This document shows positions 1-12,332 of a stretch of DNA of 64,000 nucleotides, piece by piece. The stretch lies in assembly GCF_009389715.1 (NCBI RefSeq), contig NC_052394.1, positions 22,632,899-22,696,898 on the forward strand. The letters run 5' to 3'. Under the pieces are notes generated by a model. It worked only from the letters and a program-made list of their open reading frames with translations. It ran no database searches and had not been told where the DNA came from. Each line of letters begins with the position of its first letter. The first letter of the stretch is position 1. This DNA is from Phoenix dactylifera (taxonomy: Eukaryota > Streptophyta > Magnoliopsida > Arecales > Arecaceae). Position numbers and translations under genes: made by a program.

Positions 1-2244
1 TATATAAAATTTTATTAATTTTATTTATCTACTATGCCTGCTAGTTACGACCTTTCCGCCTCTCTCGTCGGATCCATTTCTTTCATAAGATGATAAGATC
101 AAATAGGATATTGTCCGTAATTCCACCAACCGGCTCGGGGGTAATATCGCCCTTTCAGTTTTAGGATGGGACCCATTGCAAGCTGCCAAACGTCTTGGAG
201 GTTGGCCCGCTTAATAAAAAAGTCCTTAAAAAAAAAAAGCAGTTTCCTTCGTTCGTGGGCCCGTGGCGGACGGAGAGCTCTGCGAACGCAGAGCCTTTGT
301 TTTAATATATCCTATTAGTTTGATTAGATTAGATGTATCACATATGTCATGGTTTGCTTTGGTAACGGTGGCCGACAATGTTGTCTTCGTGACGTCGACT
401 TAAAATGTCGATACAGGCTTTGGTTAGCATCACGTGTCCATTTTTTTTTAGGTGAGATGCCTTGTTTGGTTTTGCATGAACGTTATTGAGATATTATACA
501 CGGCATTCCGGTAGAATTCTCTATGTGCTCACTGTTAAAAGATTTAGAATCATAATAACATCGTGTTCAAATTTGAGAGGTATGCCTGCAGAAGCTATAT
601 TGAATACATCCTTCAATCACCTGAAATAATAGCGACTGGATCTTCCCTTCCTTTCTCCTCACAAAAGATAATCGTTCATGGGGCAAGCTATGTACCATAT
701 AGAGAGGAGAAGGGGACCTAGCCTTTATATAGAAAACATAAGGAAGCCTTCCCATTAAGGGCTCCAAACCCTAATTGGGTTTGGAGGCCTACATACTAAA
801 ATTACCACAATAAATAGAACTCAATCCTAAACATCCAAGGTGCATTAAAATTCATAAAACAAAATTATTACACATCATATTGAGTTTAACCATAGTACCA
901 TTATAAGCCATACGTCTAATCCGTTTTATAAAATAAAAATACGCAACCAGTGGAAGGCCATATTTTGAAATTATTCTAACACTCACTTAAAATTTTAATA
1001 GCAAAATTTTATGAAAATAGTTTCGAAATCACATAGTTTTGATACTTTTCCAAAGTCGCCATCCCTGCACAAGTTTGCATTTAATATTAACACCTCCAAG
1101 TGAATGACGTCCTATCTGATGGTCACACCCTAGATGGAATAATTATGCCCCTAACCTCTCTTTCTCTCTAAATAAAGTAGAATAAAATTATACAACATGA
1201 TCGCACGTCATACCAATTATATCATCTCATTTTTGCCATCTAACTCGGCCCCAAAAAATAAAACAACATGATTGATATCTGGTGCACGCGGTGCAAGATA
1301 TAATTTCTCAACAAAAAAATTTCTAAAGAGTTGGAAGAGGTGAGAATCAAAATATGGAAGAACTCATAGAATTCTATAGAGAGAAAAGGAGCCTAGTGTT
1401 GGACATACATGTTGGCATTAGCTATGTAGATAGACAGTTCAGTCATCCAAAATTGTAAAAGTTTAAAGGAGTGACAAGCAGTGTCGAAGAAACGTGTAAG
1501 AAAAAGGAAACATGTACATGCACCATACGTAACAGAAGCTCCTAAGCAACAAAAGTTTCACTTGCACCTTGAAGTGGTCCAGAACAATACGCAACGCTGA
1601 AATCGGTAACAGTGATCGGATCTGGAAAAGCTCAAGCTGGTCAAGCCCAATCCATGTTCGACTGGCTTTCCAACCTTTCCTTTGGTTCCTTTGGTTCCTT
1701 TGGAGCAATCCGCAGAGCCGAAGACCTTGATAGGGTTTGGGTGGATCCATGGCTGAGGTCTTGCCGGCCTGACGTGTCCACCAAAAGAAGAGTGGTCACA
1801 TCGGACCATTTGGTGACAAAATCTGAGAGAATCTCATGCCTAGGTTTTATTCCTCCACCTTTAGCTTTAATTATGATCAATTCAACGCCCAGACGGTCGA
1901 TCCAGCGGAATCCCTTCCAAGCTTTTCTCTCAACGGAATGCTCGCATGTTTCCAGCGCTTGATACGTTTGACGGGCCGTCCAGAACTTGCTCTCCTCTCT
2001 CATGTGAACTGTCACTCTCCGGCGTAAATTATTTGTTCTTTTAGACTGACCATGGACTTCCTCCTAGAATAATCGCATAAGTTAGGTATGGAAGAAGGAG
2101 CACTATCATTTTTATTTATTTCTTTTTGTTAAAATTGAAGGGATTATCCATGCCTAACCATCCAGTTGCAGGCAATATTCAAAATCAGGTATTGGTTAAA
2201 GAAAGGCATACAAAATATAAAATTTTATACAGATCTGATCCGAC
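1..2244. other. Intergenic, no gene recognised
   Basis: Moderately AT-rich DNA. Short open frames occur on both strands (the longest about 120 codons near 1641-2015, minus strand), but none shows a recognisable domain or convincing splice context, and frames of similar length overlap on the opposite strand. I see nothing functional that I can name. Confidence 0.5.
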
Positions 2245-2575
2245 TTGTAACAATCCAGAACTTCACCTAAAATGACTAGTTGGAAGGTATTATTTGGGTT
2301 CCTTGATTCTCTATAAATACTAAAAATTTTACCGAGCGAATAACCGATACGAGACTAAACATACCACGATCGGCCTATGGTCAGCCTCAATAGAACCGTG
2401 CTGCAGTGTCCCCTAATTACATAGATTATAGGCTGGATCTGCTCTGATGTCATTTGTAACAATTCAGAGCCTCACCTAAAATGGCTAGATGAAATGTATT
2501 ATTTGGGTTCCTTAGTCCTATATAAGTATCTAGAATCTCTTTGGTGAATTACCGATGTGAGACTAAATACACGCC
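2245..2575. repeat. Pair of diverged direct repeats (~120 bp each)
   Basis: Two related blocks, about 2245-2365 and 2454-2575, share the order TTGTAACAATYCAGA, CACCTAAAATG, TATTATTTGGGTTCCTT, a TATAA(A/G) run, then CCGAT followed by GAGACTAAA. They differ by many substitutions, so the duplication is old or the two are separate insertions of one dispersed repeat. I recognise this type of block as common in monocot intergenic DNA but cannot assign it to a transposon class from sequence alone. Confidence 0.65.
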
Positions 2576-5500
2576 CACATGAGTCCTTACACGGCTCCTG
2601 TTCAGCTGGTCTACATTGGATACAGTGGTCCAAAGACTTTACCGACTATGCTAGTTGTATGGCACCGACAAAAGGGCTTCCAAAATTCAGACCCAAAACC
2701 CCTTCTCACATGAGGAGGGATACAACTGATGCAACTACCGTGTCATATAGCCTGGTTTCTCAATCTAGCTTAATTAACACTGTTCGTCTTGTGGCCCCAT
2801 TACCCCATTACCATATGCATGAATAAGATGGTCCTTGACCGCTGTGGTAGTCATCCATCCATGATTAACTCAAAAATTTCATGCGAGTGGATGCTTTAGT
2901 GCGTACCAGTCTCCACTGGGCCCCTTTTCTACCAGAGAATGTTCGATGCGGAGAGAAATTTTGCTTATACCTTTTCCGACCTGTGGGTCACCCACGTGTG
3001 AGTATGTTACCCCAGCGCCACCTCGGTGCTAGCTGAACCAGATAGTGTTCCCACTGAACATGTCCAGATGGGAAGCATACGGTCCTCAACATTTAATCGA
3101 CGCTCGCGCGTTTCGAACCTAGACCGTGCCGGTAGAAGCAAAGCCATGTTTCAACTATGCTACCATCTTGGTGGAAAGTGGCATCGCTTCATGCATCAAG
3201 ATATATGAAATACGTGGTGCATCGATGTTCCCATTCGTGTGATGTATGTACATGGTTGCTCGCATCAAATATCATGGTGAATGAGACGTGGATATTTCTG
3301 GATCCGTCAAAATGGTGACGTGAGCACTCGAACCTAATTTAGATCATCAAAATGACGCGACGCTAACCAAAGCCTCCCCGTCTCAATCAATTTTATGCAT
3401 GGCTATCCCATGCAGTGATCGAGATGACATACTCCTGCCATGATCATGAAACAGTGGCTTCCTCAAGCATTTCAACTTCCCATCGGTTGATGTGTAATGG
3501 AGGAAGCGAGACACTTCTCCCTGCTTTATTAATAAAGAGAAATACTGCACAAATTATATGTAAAGAAAGATGTTACGGGTATGAGTTGTTCCAAAGGGAG
3601 ACGTTACAAGTATGAGTTGAGCTAGCGAGCACTAGAAGGCATCAAAAATGATAAGAGCTCCAAATCCTTCTACAACCATCAATCACCTTGTCATTATAAA
3701 GATTCTCCCAATTATGAAAGGTCTCGGACGCCTTTTGAAGAACTATATATAAAGATATAACTTTTCTTTGTTAGGAGGACTCTTGCACTCTGTCCGAACT
3801 AAATTTTTCAACTAACAGCAATCAATTACTGATCCCATGCTCTTCTACTGAATGGCTGCCATTTCTTCCTTCTCCAAGAAGCCCAAAGCATATGTAGCTT
3901 GAGTGGCAATGCTCTCAAGTTAAGAACAGTCTTAATGGTAGACCAAATACGCTATAGGAATACCTCAACTATTTCCGGCACCACTGAGAAGGTGAGTTTC
4001 CATGTTGGTGCATCAGCTAGCTATCCCTGAAGGTCTAAAAGAAGAGAGGATCGATGCTTTGCAAGTTAACCTCCCACTGGTTAACCATCTACTAAAATTA
4101 ATTAGAGATCTCAGTCGCCCTTTGTTTCTCAGTCACTATGCCATCCCCATGAACAATTCACTACAAGATGCAACCTTCTCCTTCGCCTCAAGAAGGTCGA
4201 CAACCCTGGTGCTACATTCTGATCGATCATGCAATGTCAATAATGCAGGCAATGATCATATCCTTTACAAATAAGCTCGACGGCGACCGTCGGAAATTAA
4301 CGGTGGTCCTAATGCCCCTGTCCATGTCTCATCCTTCTTTTGGTGAGCCCGGAGGTGGAAGAAAGTCGTAGTTTGGACCACTTCCGTAGCCATACACGGG
4401 CCTCTCCCATGTACACACGAATCAAGCCCATCTTGGACAGCTGGTGCACTTCTGGGGAGGGCCCCACTGATCAGAAGGTCCGGATCGATGGAGGAATTAT
4501 ATCCTGTACCACGTGCATCGGGCGAATGTTGCACCACAGAAATAATTCGAGATGAGATGAGGCGGCGACAATTCGAGAAAAAGTTATCAGATGGACATAT
4601 CTAGTGGACCGGTCGGACGTATACGGTGGAGAACATGACGATGAATTTTCATCTCTAATTTGATCTTGAATAGTTTAAATACGAAAGTCCGGCGAGTGGC
4701 TATTAGACTAGTCTATTGAACCTTGTCCATCTAATAAATTGTCCAATCCGGGACAACCTTACACTGAACAAGGTGTATGATTGGGTTGGTGGACATGGTG
4801 TAGGGTATAATTTCACGGATCAACGGACCACGGCACAATGTATGGTGGGCCACGAGCTTTTAACGGTGTACATTATACGATACAATGTGTGGTCCAGAAG
4901 AGCAACGTGGGTGGCGAGGAGGAATCTAATTGGACCGGTGAGGCGTCAACATGGACTGCTGGGGCGTCGAGAATCCAAAGATATTCCGATAGCAACGTAG
5001 TTGAGTTTGGTGTATTTGGAGGGGTCCATAGATCGGACGGGGGCAGCCGAGAGGATGGCGGGAATCGCCGGCTGTCGGCATCCGATTGATGGTCTATTCC
5101 GTCAGTCGGGCTCGGCATATCCTATGGCCCAGATTTGTGTTTGGTTTGCCATTATTTTTTTTAATAAATCGGCTACTCTCATAGCTCTGGCATGAGCATA
5201 GCCAGTTACTGGCTCTTTTTCTTTTTGGCGGATACCATTGTTTCTTTTTCCACCTTTGAAATTTGTTCCTGCACTAATCTTTTTGACTTCCAAATTTAGA
5301 CTGGTCTGCGCGTTGCAAGAGACCGAATATTTTGTAGATGGACTTGCGAGCGAACAGTCTCCGATGAAGGGAGGACTAAGTTCATTCAGTTAGAATAATG
5401 GAACACTATGTGGCGTGATTCCATCTTTGACTAGTTAATACGAGGACGAGCCTACAGGGTCCAAATTTCTAACAAAAAAAAAGAAGAAGACAGGGTCAAA

Positions 5501-5875
5501 ATTAGTTGAGCTAATTTGATGGAATTGGATGATTTCAAAGGTTTTTTTAAAAAGCAATAGGTGGGTAGTGAGACATCTGTACCTGTGGTCATGCATATCA
5601 AGGGTGCCAATTGGCTAACTCGGTAAATTTTTTATGTGGATGCAAAAGATGGGTATGTTACCCAACAACTGCTAGGGATTGCTTCGTTGTTTGCAATTTG
5701 CATGCAATTCAGCTACAAGCTGCAATTCAATTGCTTGAGGTTAGAGATAGAGGCCTTATTTAGTTGTTCATAATTGAAAACCGCAAATATAATCATAGCT
5801 TTTTGGTTGCTAGCTTGATGTAGAAAGATAGAGGGTTCTATTAATTGTAATTGAGTTGGCAAGGTTACCTCTCTT
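2576..5875. other. Intergenic, no gene recognised
   Basis: No supported gene. Several open frames of 60-95 codons occur around 3.0-5.1 kb, mostly overlapping each other on both strands and lacking domains. A T-rich run near 5153-5165 is followed by a short stretch (TCGGCTACTC) that resembles the 3' tail of the LINE at 17.2 kb. It is too short to call as a LINE end. Confidence 0.45.
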
Positions 5876-5879
5876 GGAA

Positions 5880-6250
5880 ACAATAAATTTTTCGGGTTTT
5901 CTATTACACTATAATATTTATCATATTATTTTTATAATTATAATAGAAGAATAATATTGCTATTAAATTATATTAGATCGGTGCAAGAATAATTACTATA
6001 TTAATTGTATGAATACAAAATAATTCGATAATATAGTAACCAAACATATTATTTATCATATACATTATAGTAATTAATAATTATTATATATTATTTATTA
6101 TATGTAATTGTACTTATTATTATATGTTATAATTTTATTATAATATTATAGTAATTATAATACCATAATAATAATATAATGTAGTAACATATTATGATGT
6201 TAACATATAATAATATTATAATATAATGTTAAACATTATTATAATATTTC

Positions 6251-6281
<31 letters not shown>

Positions 6282-6300
6282 ATTATTATTATTATATGAT
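5880..6300. repeat. AT-rich block with (TTA)n microsatellite
   Basis: About 420 bp composed almost entirely of A and T, with many TTAT/ATAAT words and a clean TTA trinucleotide run at about 6251-6294. The flanks (5.69-5.88 and 6.30-6.38 kb) carry AATTG/CAATT-rich sequence that might be remnants of inverted termini, but I could not pair them convincingly. No coding potential. Confidence 0.6.
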
Positions 6301-6488
6301 ACTGTTTTTTGGGTGCCTACTATTCAATTACAACCAACTCAAGTACAACCTATTAATTGCAAGCAATGAAATAGCCTATTAGCTAAGTTCATTGGCACCT
6401 CTTCCATCGGAGCTTATTGCCCTCACTTCAGTCCTTACCCAAGCTTTTATCCATCTTATTGTTAAAAAAAATAGTGGTTGTGCTTAGG

Positions 6489-8640
6489 TGTCATGCCCCG
6501 TAATCCCTAAAACAATGCCCTAGAGATCATGCACGACCTAAGATGAATAATTTTTAAATAATTCTAAAAATTTAAATCAATAAATAATAGTCAATTAATC
6601 CAACTAAATAAAACTACTATGATCAAATAACTAATTTGTTCAATTACAAAATTTTTAAATATTCAACGATGTTAGAAAGTAGGATAAACTAACTAACTAA
6701 CTAATAACTGTAAAGCTTGAACTACATGCCCCACCCATCTGAAACTGTATCATGTGACTCTAAAAAAAATTATAGAAGATGAATATGAGCTTATCCAGCC
6801 TAGTAAGAAAGCTCCAATCGCCATACCAAAAATAATATAATAATAAAAATAATCAGATAAATAATACTAGATAAAATAATTATCATAACCATATTCGGAA
6901 AGCTTATTCAAAATAAGATGCACATATGTCATCAGTATTCAACTTATAAAAAGATATTATCTATATATACACATCAAGTTTATCTAATTATTCAATAACA
7001 GTTTCGTATGTCATGTCATCCATTTCTCATTATCTTAATACTATGTTCCATAACAAATATTTTTCTGACTTTGGACTAACCAAGTTCATGTCCTAGTCCA
7101 AGACTGATAAACAAAGTAACCACATGTAAGTCCTGTAAGCTATCCCACGCGTAAGCTCGTGGAGGCTACTCCCACATATAAACTCGTGAAGGCTATCCCA
7201 TGACTAGTTTAGTCCAAACCACTTCTTAGCAATCAGATTTTGTATGTCATCTTTGTCAAATCAATTCTAATTAAATTGTGTATTCTTCATAATTTCAAGG
7301 TAACTATTATCATAGCTCATATAGTCATATCTTCAATATTTGATATCCATATATAATAAACACAGAAGTTTGTCCATACCAGAAATCATATAAAACTTAT
7401 CATCTCATGTAAAACCAAATCCATAGACACAAATCTCATGATGTAAATATGGTGGTACAAATCAATAAATATGTATATATATACTAGTAATCAAGTGCAG
7501 GAATTCTTATATATACTGAAGACAAACTCAAATACAATAACCACTGATCCATTTTACAATCTACAAACTGGGGTGCAAAGTACTCCGCTCAAAACCTTCT
7601 TGCATAGACAACTCTCCTTTACAAAACCAAACTCCATCATCAAAAGAAAAATTACATAGTGGACTCGTAGCCTGGACCTTCTACTAGTGTCCACTAGGGG
7701 TCCATCACTAGATCCCTTGAATTCTTACTACCAGTCACTCTGGTCAACTAGGGAGAGAAAAGAGAGAGAAAGAAAGAATGAAAGAGAAAGAAGGAAGAAA
7801 GGGAAGAGAGGGAAAGGAAGAGAGAAGAGAGGAAAAGAGAGAGAATAGAGAGAAAACAAGAGGCGCTATGGGAGCTCTCTCTCTCTCTCTCTTCCTCAAG
7901 ATGGAAGAAAATCAGGGCGATCTAGCCAGCAGCAACCAAAGATGGCCTGGCTCAAATAGTGGCGGGCAAAGGCGGCCTTCAGCAATAGCATCACCAACAA
8001 TGGTGGTCGGCAAGCGAAAAGGAGAGAAAGATCATCACAAAACAAATGCATCAAACTCGGCCTAGATCATGGCTATCTCCCTAATTGATGGTCACACAAC
8101 CTTAGAGATCCTAGAAGACGGTGAAGAAAGGGGCCAAAATAGGACACCTCTGTTTCAAATGGAATCCCGATGATTCATCGGCTCAAATCAAGGTGGCAAC
8201 GTCTAGAAAATCAAAAAAAGAAAGAGGAAGACGCATGAGGCGACTATTTTGGTCCAATGAAATAGTTCGACGACTTCTTCGATGGAAATCCAAAGAAGTA
8301 TTCCAAAAAAGAAAGCTTGGAATGGACGGCGATCTCTCAAGAAATTGATGATGGAGTTTGTAAGAGGAGGAGGAGACCCTTAAATAAATGAGATCCTAGG
8401 GTTTTAGAAAAGTTTGGCTTGTCTCAAGACCCTCGGAGTTTGCTGGTGTCAAAGAGAAAGAAGGCTCCCAACCGAAGTCTTCTTTCTCTGCCCCTTATAT
8501 GCATGGCACCCGTGCTCCAGTGGGACCAGGCCTCTTCATGCTGGCTCAACAATCCTAAAAGAAAACTTGGCTATTATAATAGGTTCTTCATATTTCAGTG
8601 CAAACATGTTTCATACCATGTAAGGATAGGTAAATTTTTT
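6489..8640 (+). mobile_element. Possible decayed LTR-type retroelement segment
   Basis: The stretch opens with TGTCATGCCCCG, close to the TGTCACGCCCC start that I know from Gypsy-type (Del/Tekay-like) long terminal repeats. It continues without a gene through purine-rich tracts (7.75-7.87 kb), a CT run (about 7876-7896) and C- and G-richer sequence up to about 8.64 kb. No partner LTR, primer-binding site or target duplication was found, so the right-hand limit is a guess. The long purine-rich open frame inside (7778-8065) is low-complexity Lys/Glu/Arg and is not treated as a gene. It looks like an old, broken fossil. Confidence 0.3.
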
Positions 8641-9600
8641 TTAAAAAAATCCAAAGTGTTGTTGGCTAAGATTTTTTAAGAAAATGAAAAATAATAAATA
8701 TTGTTCATTATAGGTTACCAAAACACCAAGAAAAGAAAATAAATTTTGGCTTGAAATAACTTGACACCTTATTAACACTCATTGAACCTCTTTGATTAAA
8801 ATGGATTGTGCATAAGAAATCAAAGAAATGGTTATAACTTCATCTGCTCCATATGCAATCAACTCTATGAAATTATTTGATGCCATCCACTTTGTTCTCT
8901 AAGAAATCATTCTTATGCAAAATTTGTAGAACAAAGACTTTGCACTCCTAGTGATGGTTATTTAGGCTAACCCATGATCCTAGATAAGCATAAAAACAAT
9001 TCCATGTAGATATCAAAGGATGAAGCTTTGAGTAGCCAATTTTTTCATGTAAACAAAAATGTTTCTCTTCTACCAAAAAAAAAAAACCCAAACATGTTTC
9101 TCATGTAGTCATAATTGTCTTGCTAGGAAAAATTAATGATAGGTGATTCTCTATTTTAGTTCATCCAAGCCTTATATGTATAAACTTAACATTATTGTTG
9201 CGATAGGGTTAGGTCTGATGCATATCTGGGCAACCAATGTATTATTTACCCTTGGATTTGCATTGAGATCCATGTGAAGAAAGCTTTTGATGCATTTCTC
9301 ATGCGGATCCCATCCGATGCATGCTTTACACGTACATTGGTGCATATACAAGGACTAACATTACATTTGACAATCAATGGTCTCATGAGCGAACAAAAAT
9401 CATATGGGACAGGTATCAGAGAAGAAAATATGGGGTAGGCTTCTTATTTTACCATATTTTTTCTTGTGCCCATTTTAAAGAAAAAACCTAAAAGTTGGGG
9501 ACTCCACCTACTAATTAAGCCAACTCAGTCTTGTGATTAAAAAAAAAAACAAAAAAAAAATCTTGCACGACATCCTCTTTTTTTCTTATTTTCATAACGT
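8641..9600. other. Intergenic, nothing recognised
   Basis: AT-rich sequence with several A/T homopolymers. No open frame with a recognisable domain. It could be the continuation of the decayed element on its left. Confidence 0.45.
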
Positions 9601-10050
9601 ACTTTTCATCAATACATACTGCATGGTCAGATAATACATATCAAGCAAAGTAGTAATCTAGCAAGAAAATATGCACCTCTATATAAATCAATACATAATT
9701 TTTAGAACATGGTGTTCATCAAAATATAGTACACGGTCAGCTGATATACACTTAGTAAATTAATCATCCAGTAATCTTGTACACACTTCCAAATAAATTG
9801 ATATACAGTCTCTAGAACATTATGTTCACCAATACATACTATATGATCAGAAAATACACACCCGCCGACTTTCTGATGCATGTTACAAGCTTCTTTGATA
9901 GACATCCGGTATCCAAATAATTGATACATATTTTCCAAAACATGTTTTTTTATCAGGACACTACATGACTTGGTCATCTAGTAAGCTAATATACACTACC
10001 AAATAAATCAATATACAATTTTCAGAATATGGTGTTCATCGGTTGCAGTA
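9600..10050. repeat. Degenerate tandem array, ~110-bp unit, about four copies
   Basis: The phrase TTCATC (or a variant) followed by an ATACA/ATATAGTA stretch and a GGTCA/GATCA word recurs at about 9605, 9715, 9825, about 9948 and 10035. Between repeats come CAAATAAAT(T/C)(A/G)AT and a TTTTAGAACAT(G)GTG-like segment. The first spacings are 110 bp; later ones are more variable. Divergence is high, so this is an old minisatellite-like array. Confidence 0.65.
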
Positions 10051-11803
10051 CAAGGTTTTCTAGCTTTATTTAACATAAGAAATTATATACATATCATTCC
10101 ATCGGTTCTATAAACTCTTTGGTGCAAAAATCTTAGAAAAGCAAGAGCAATTTGGAGGAGGAGAAAGGACTTGAAAAGGAGAAGAAAGACCTCACGAACA
10201 AGAGAGACAACTTCTCAAAGAAGAGGATGGATGCATGGAGAGGTTTGAAAAGGAAGAAAGAGGATGTCATGTGCGAATTCGTTTCCTTCTATCATTTCTT
10301 TTTATAAAAAATCAGAGGATTGATGACTCCTCATGAACGCAGGATACGAACTGCTCCCAACGCGGTTAGCCTTGTCATGCCTCCAACTGTGGGGTAGATT
10401 TGAAAATGTAAGGGCAGACCGGAAGTTTTCAAGTGTAACGGGGGATGGATGGCCCCTCAAAAAAATAAGAGACGGATTATATGGACTCTTCAAAATGAGT
10501 GTTTAGTCAATTAGTGTTTTCCTTTACACTTCGTTCTTAGCTAGTAGAGACTTTGTCTGTTACTTGGTAAAACTAATCCAGTGCTCTCGTCAAACTAGGC
10601 TAGCATGGAATTAAAACGCAAGTTCTTTTGCCTACTTCACTTGTGGTCCTATCGAGCATGCCAGAATAGTAGGGGATTATATGTTGATTTAAAGTCCACA
10701 TACAGTAATCCAAGAAAACAATTTGAACCTGGAAAAGGAAGAGAAGCCCAGCCAACTTAGATCACATGAATCCCTTAAATTGGATAAAGCTAGAACTCCA
10801 AACTGGTCTGCTATACATTTGACAACAACATATCCGGCCTCTGTATTGTATTGTAATTTGCAAGAGAATCAAATTTTTGTATCAAAATTCGTTCAAATTT
10901 CTAGGTACGGACATCAGCCTTATGCGACATTGGGTTAATGATCAAGTTTTCTATGAAAAATGCACGTTTAGTTGCTACGCATATAACCTGCTTTAGAAAT
11001 TTGGTTTCATATTTTAGAAATTAAAAGTAGATCCTAATATCGGAAAAATAAGTTTTATAGAAAATACTTTATATATATATATAAGAGTACAACGGCCACT
11101 CATCCTACTCTACTGTAGGAGCAGCCAACAGAATCAAGGCCTACAATCTGGCTCGGAGGGAAAGGGGCGGGGTGGCGCCCTCGTGTTGCACCCCTTTATA
11201 TTTTTCATAAAATCTGTTTTACACGGAATTATGTGCTGCCTGAAAAATAAGTTTTATTGAAAATATTTCATTTATATTTTTCATAAAATCTGTTTTACCC
11301 AGGATTATGTGCTATGTGAATATTTCTTGTACTCGGGTTCATAAACGATCAAGCTATCCCTTATGAGTGGTGGAAAATTTTACGGATAAATAATCCATAT
11401 TATATTTTGAGTACTTCATTCTAAACTTCATGCACGACGTGCTTCCTGATTTGTTGAATCACTTTACGGGCTGCAGTGTAGCAATTTTATCACGCTACCA
11501 AGTTCATACCCTCCAAAGAAGGCTTGTGGTTGCATAACATTCTTTTGTACCACATTGATCAAAAAGCACTAGTTGGTTGTGTAGTTGTGTACCGCTAGAC
11601 TGCACTACCAAATACAATATTCACAATGGCCAGCCAATACATCCACTTCATGCAGCCTCCAAGAACTCTCAACATTCTCCTTGTGAATAGAAAACAACAT
11701 TGAAAGCCACCAAACCAATTTAAAAAGAAATGAAAAACACGACATGAGGTTCCACATCACGCATTCCATGCAAGTTGAACATTTGGGGGGGAGGGGGGGA
11801 GGG

Positions 11804-11805
<2 letters not shown>

Positions 11806-11846
<41 letters not shown>
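11806..11846. repeat. (GA)n microsatellite
   Basis: Uninterrupted GA dinucleotide run about 40 bp long, preceded by G-rich runs. It lies about 490 bp upstream of the DOF start codon; GA/CT tracts are frequent in plant promoters and leaders. Confidence 0.9.
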
Positions 11847-11848
<2 letters not shown>

Positions 11849-12169
11849 AGGCAAACAGTACCACACCACCAAGACCACCTTTTTCCTTTCTCCACTGATA
11901 TATGGAGGATGTTTTTCTAACTAAGCTTTGAGTTTTTTATTATTTCTCTTCAGATAATCATAGTATTAGGGTTCCATGGCTGTCCTAGCAGCCTCCTTTT
12001 TCTATCTCTAGCTTTTCTCCATGCATGAGAGCAGCCAGCCACTAAATCCCTAAACACTGTTTCAGCATCAGCCTTAGAAGCTTAAAGGTTAAGGAACTCT
12101 CTCCAAACCCCATCTACTCAGCCAACGCTACCATAAAAAATACAGACACCAGAAAAGAAAAGAAATAAA

Positions 12170-12242
12170 CCCCCCCTCCCCCTCCCTCCTTTTCTTTTCC
12201 TTCTCTTCTCTCTATGTCTCCCCTCCTTTCCTCTCCCTTCGA
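12170..12242 (+). promoter_or_regulatory. Pyrimidine-rich leader tract upstream of the DOF start codon
   Basis: About 70 bp of almost pure C/T 90-160 bp upstream of the ATG at 12333, followed by an A/G-rich stretch just before the ATG. Such tracts are common around plant transcription starts and in 5' leaders. No clear TATA box was placed, so its role is inferred. Confidence 0.4.
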
Positions 12243-12332
12243 CTTCTTGTGGATGTGATTCTCCACCATCTCCAAACCCCATCATCCTTAAAAAACAAAA
12301 AGAGAAGAAGAAGAAAGAAGAAGAAAAAGACC

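Larger units (their letters stand above)
10051..12332. other. Intergenic and promoter region of the DOF gene
   Basis: No gene recognised. It includes a (GA)n microsatellite at 11806-11846 next to G-rich runs (about 11785-11806), and the pyrimidine-rich leader of the DOF gene. The segment near 11208-11310 contains a short direct repeat: TTTATATTTTTCATAAAATC followed by TGTTTTAC occurs twice, about 70 bp apart. Confidence 0.5.

Noticed and set aside
1641-2015. A 124-codon minus-strand open frame
   Set aside because: It overlaps a 116-codon frame on the other strand, has no recognised domain, and lies in DNA without other gene signals.
5153-5200. T-rich run followed by a TCGGCTACTC stretch like the 17.2-kb LINE tail
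   Set aside because: Similarity is under 30 bp and no coding remnant lies on the correct side.
7778-8065. A 95-codon open frame rich in Lys, Glu and Arg, followed by Ser/Leu runs
   Set aside because: It is the translation of a GA-rich and CT-rich tract in a likely repeat; low complexity, no domain, no splice context.
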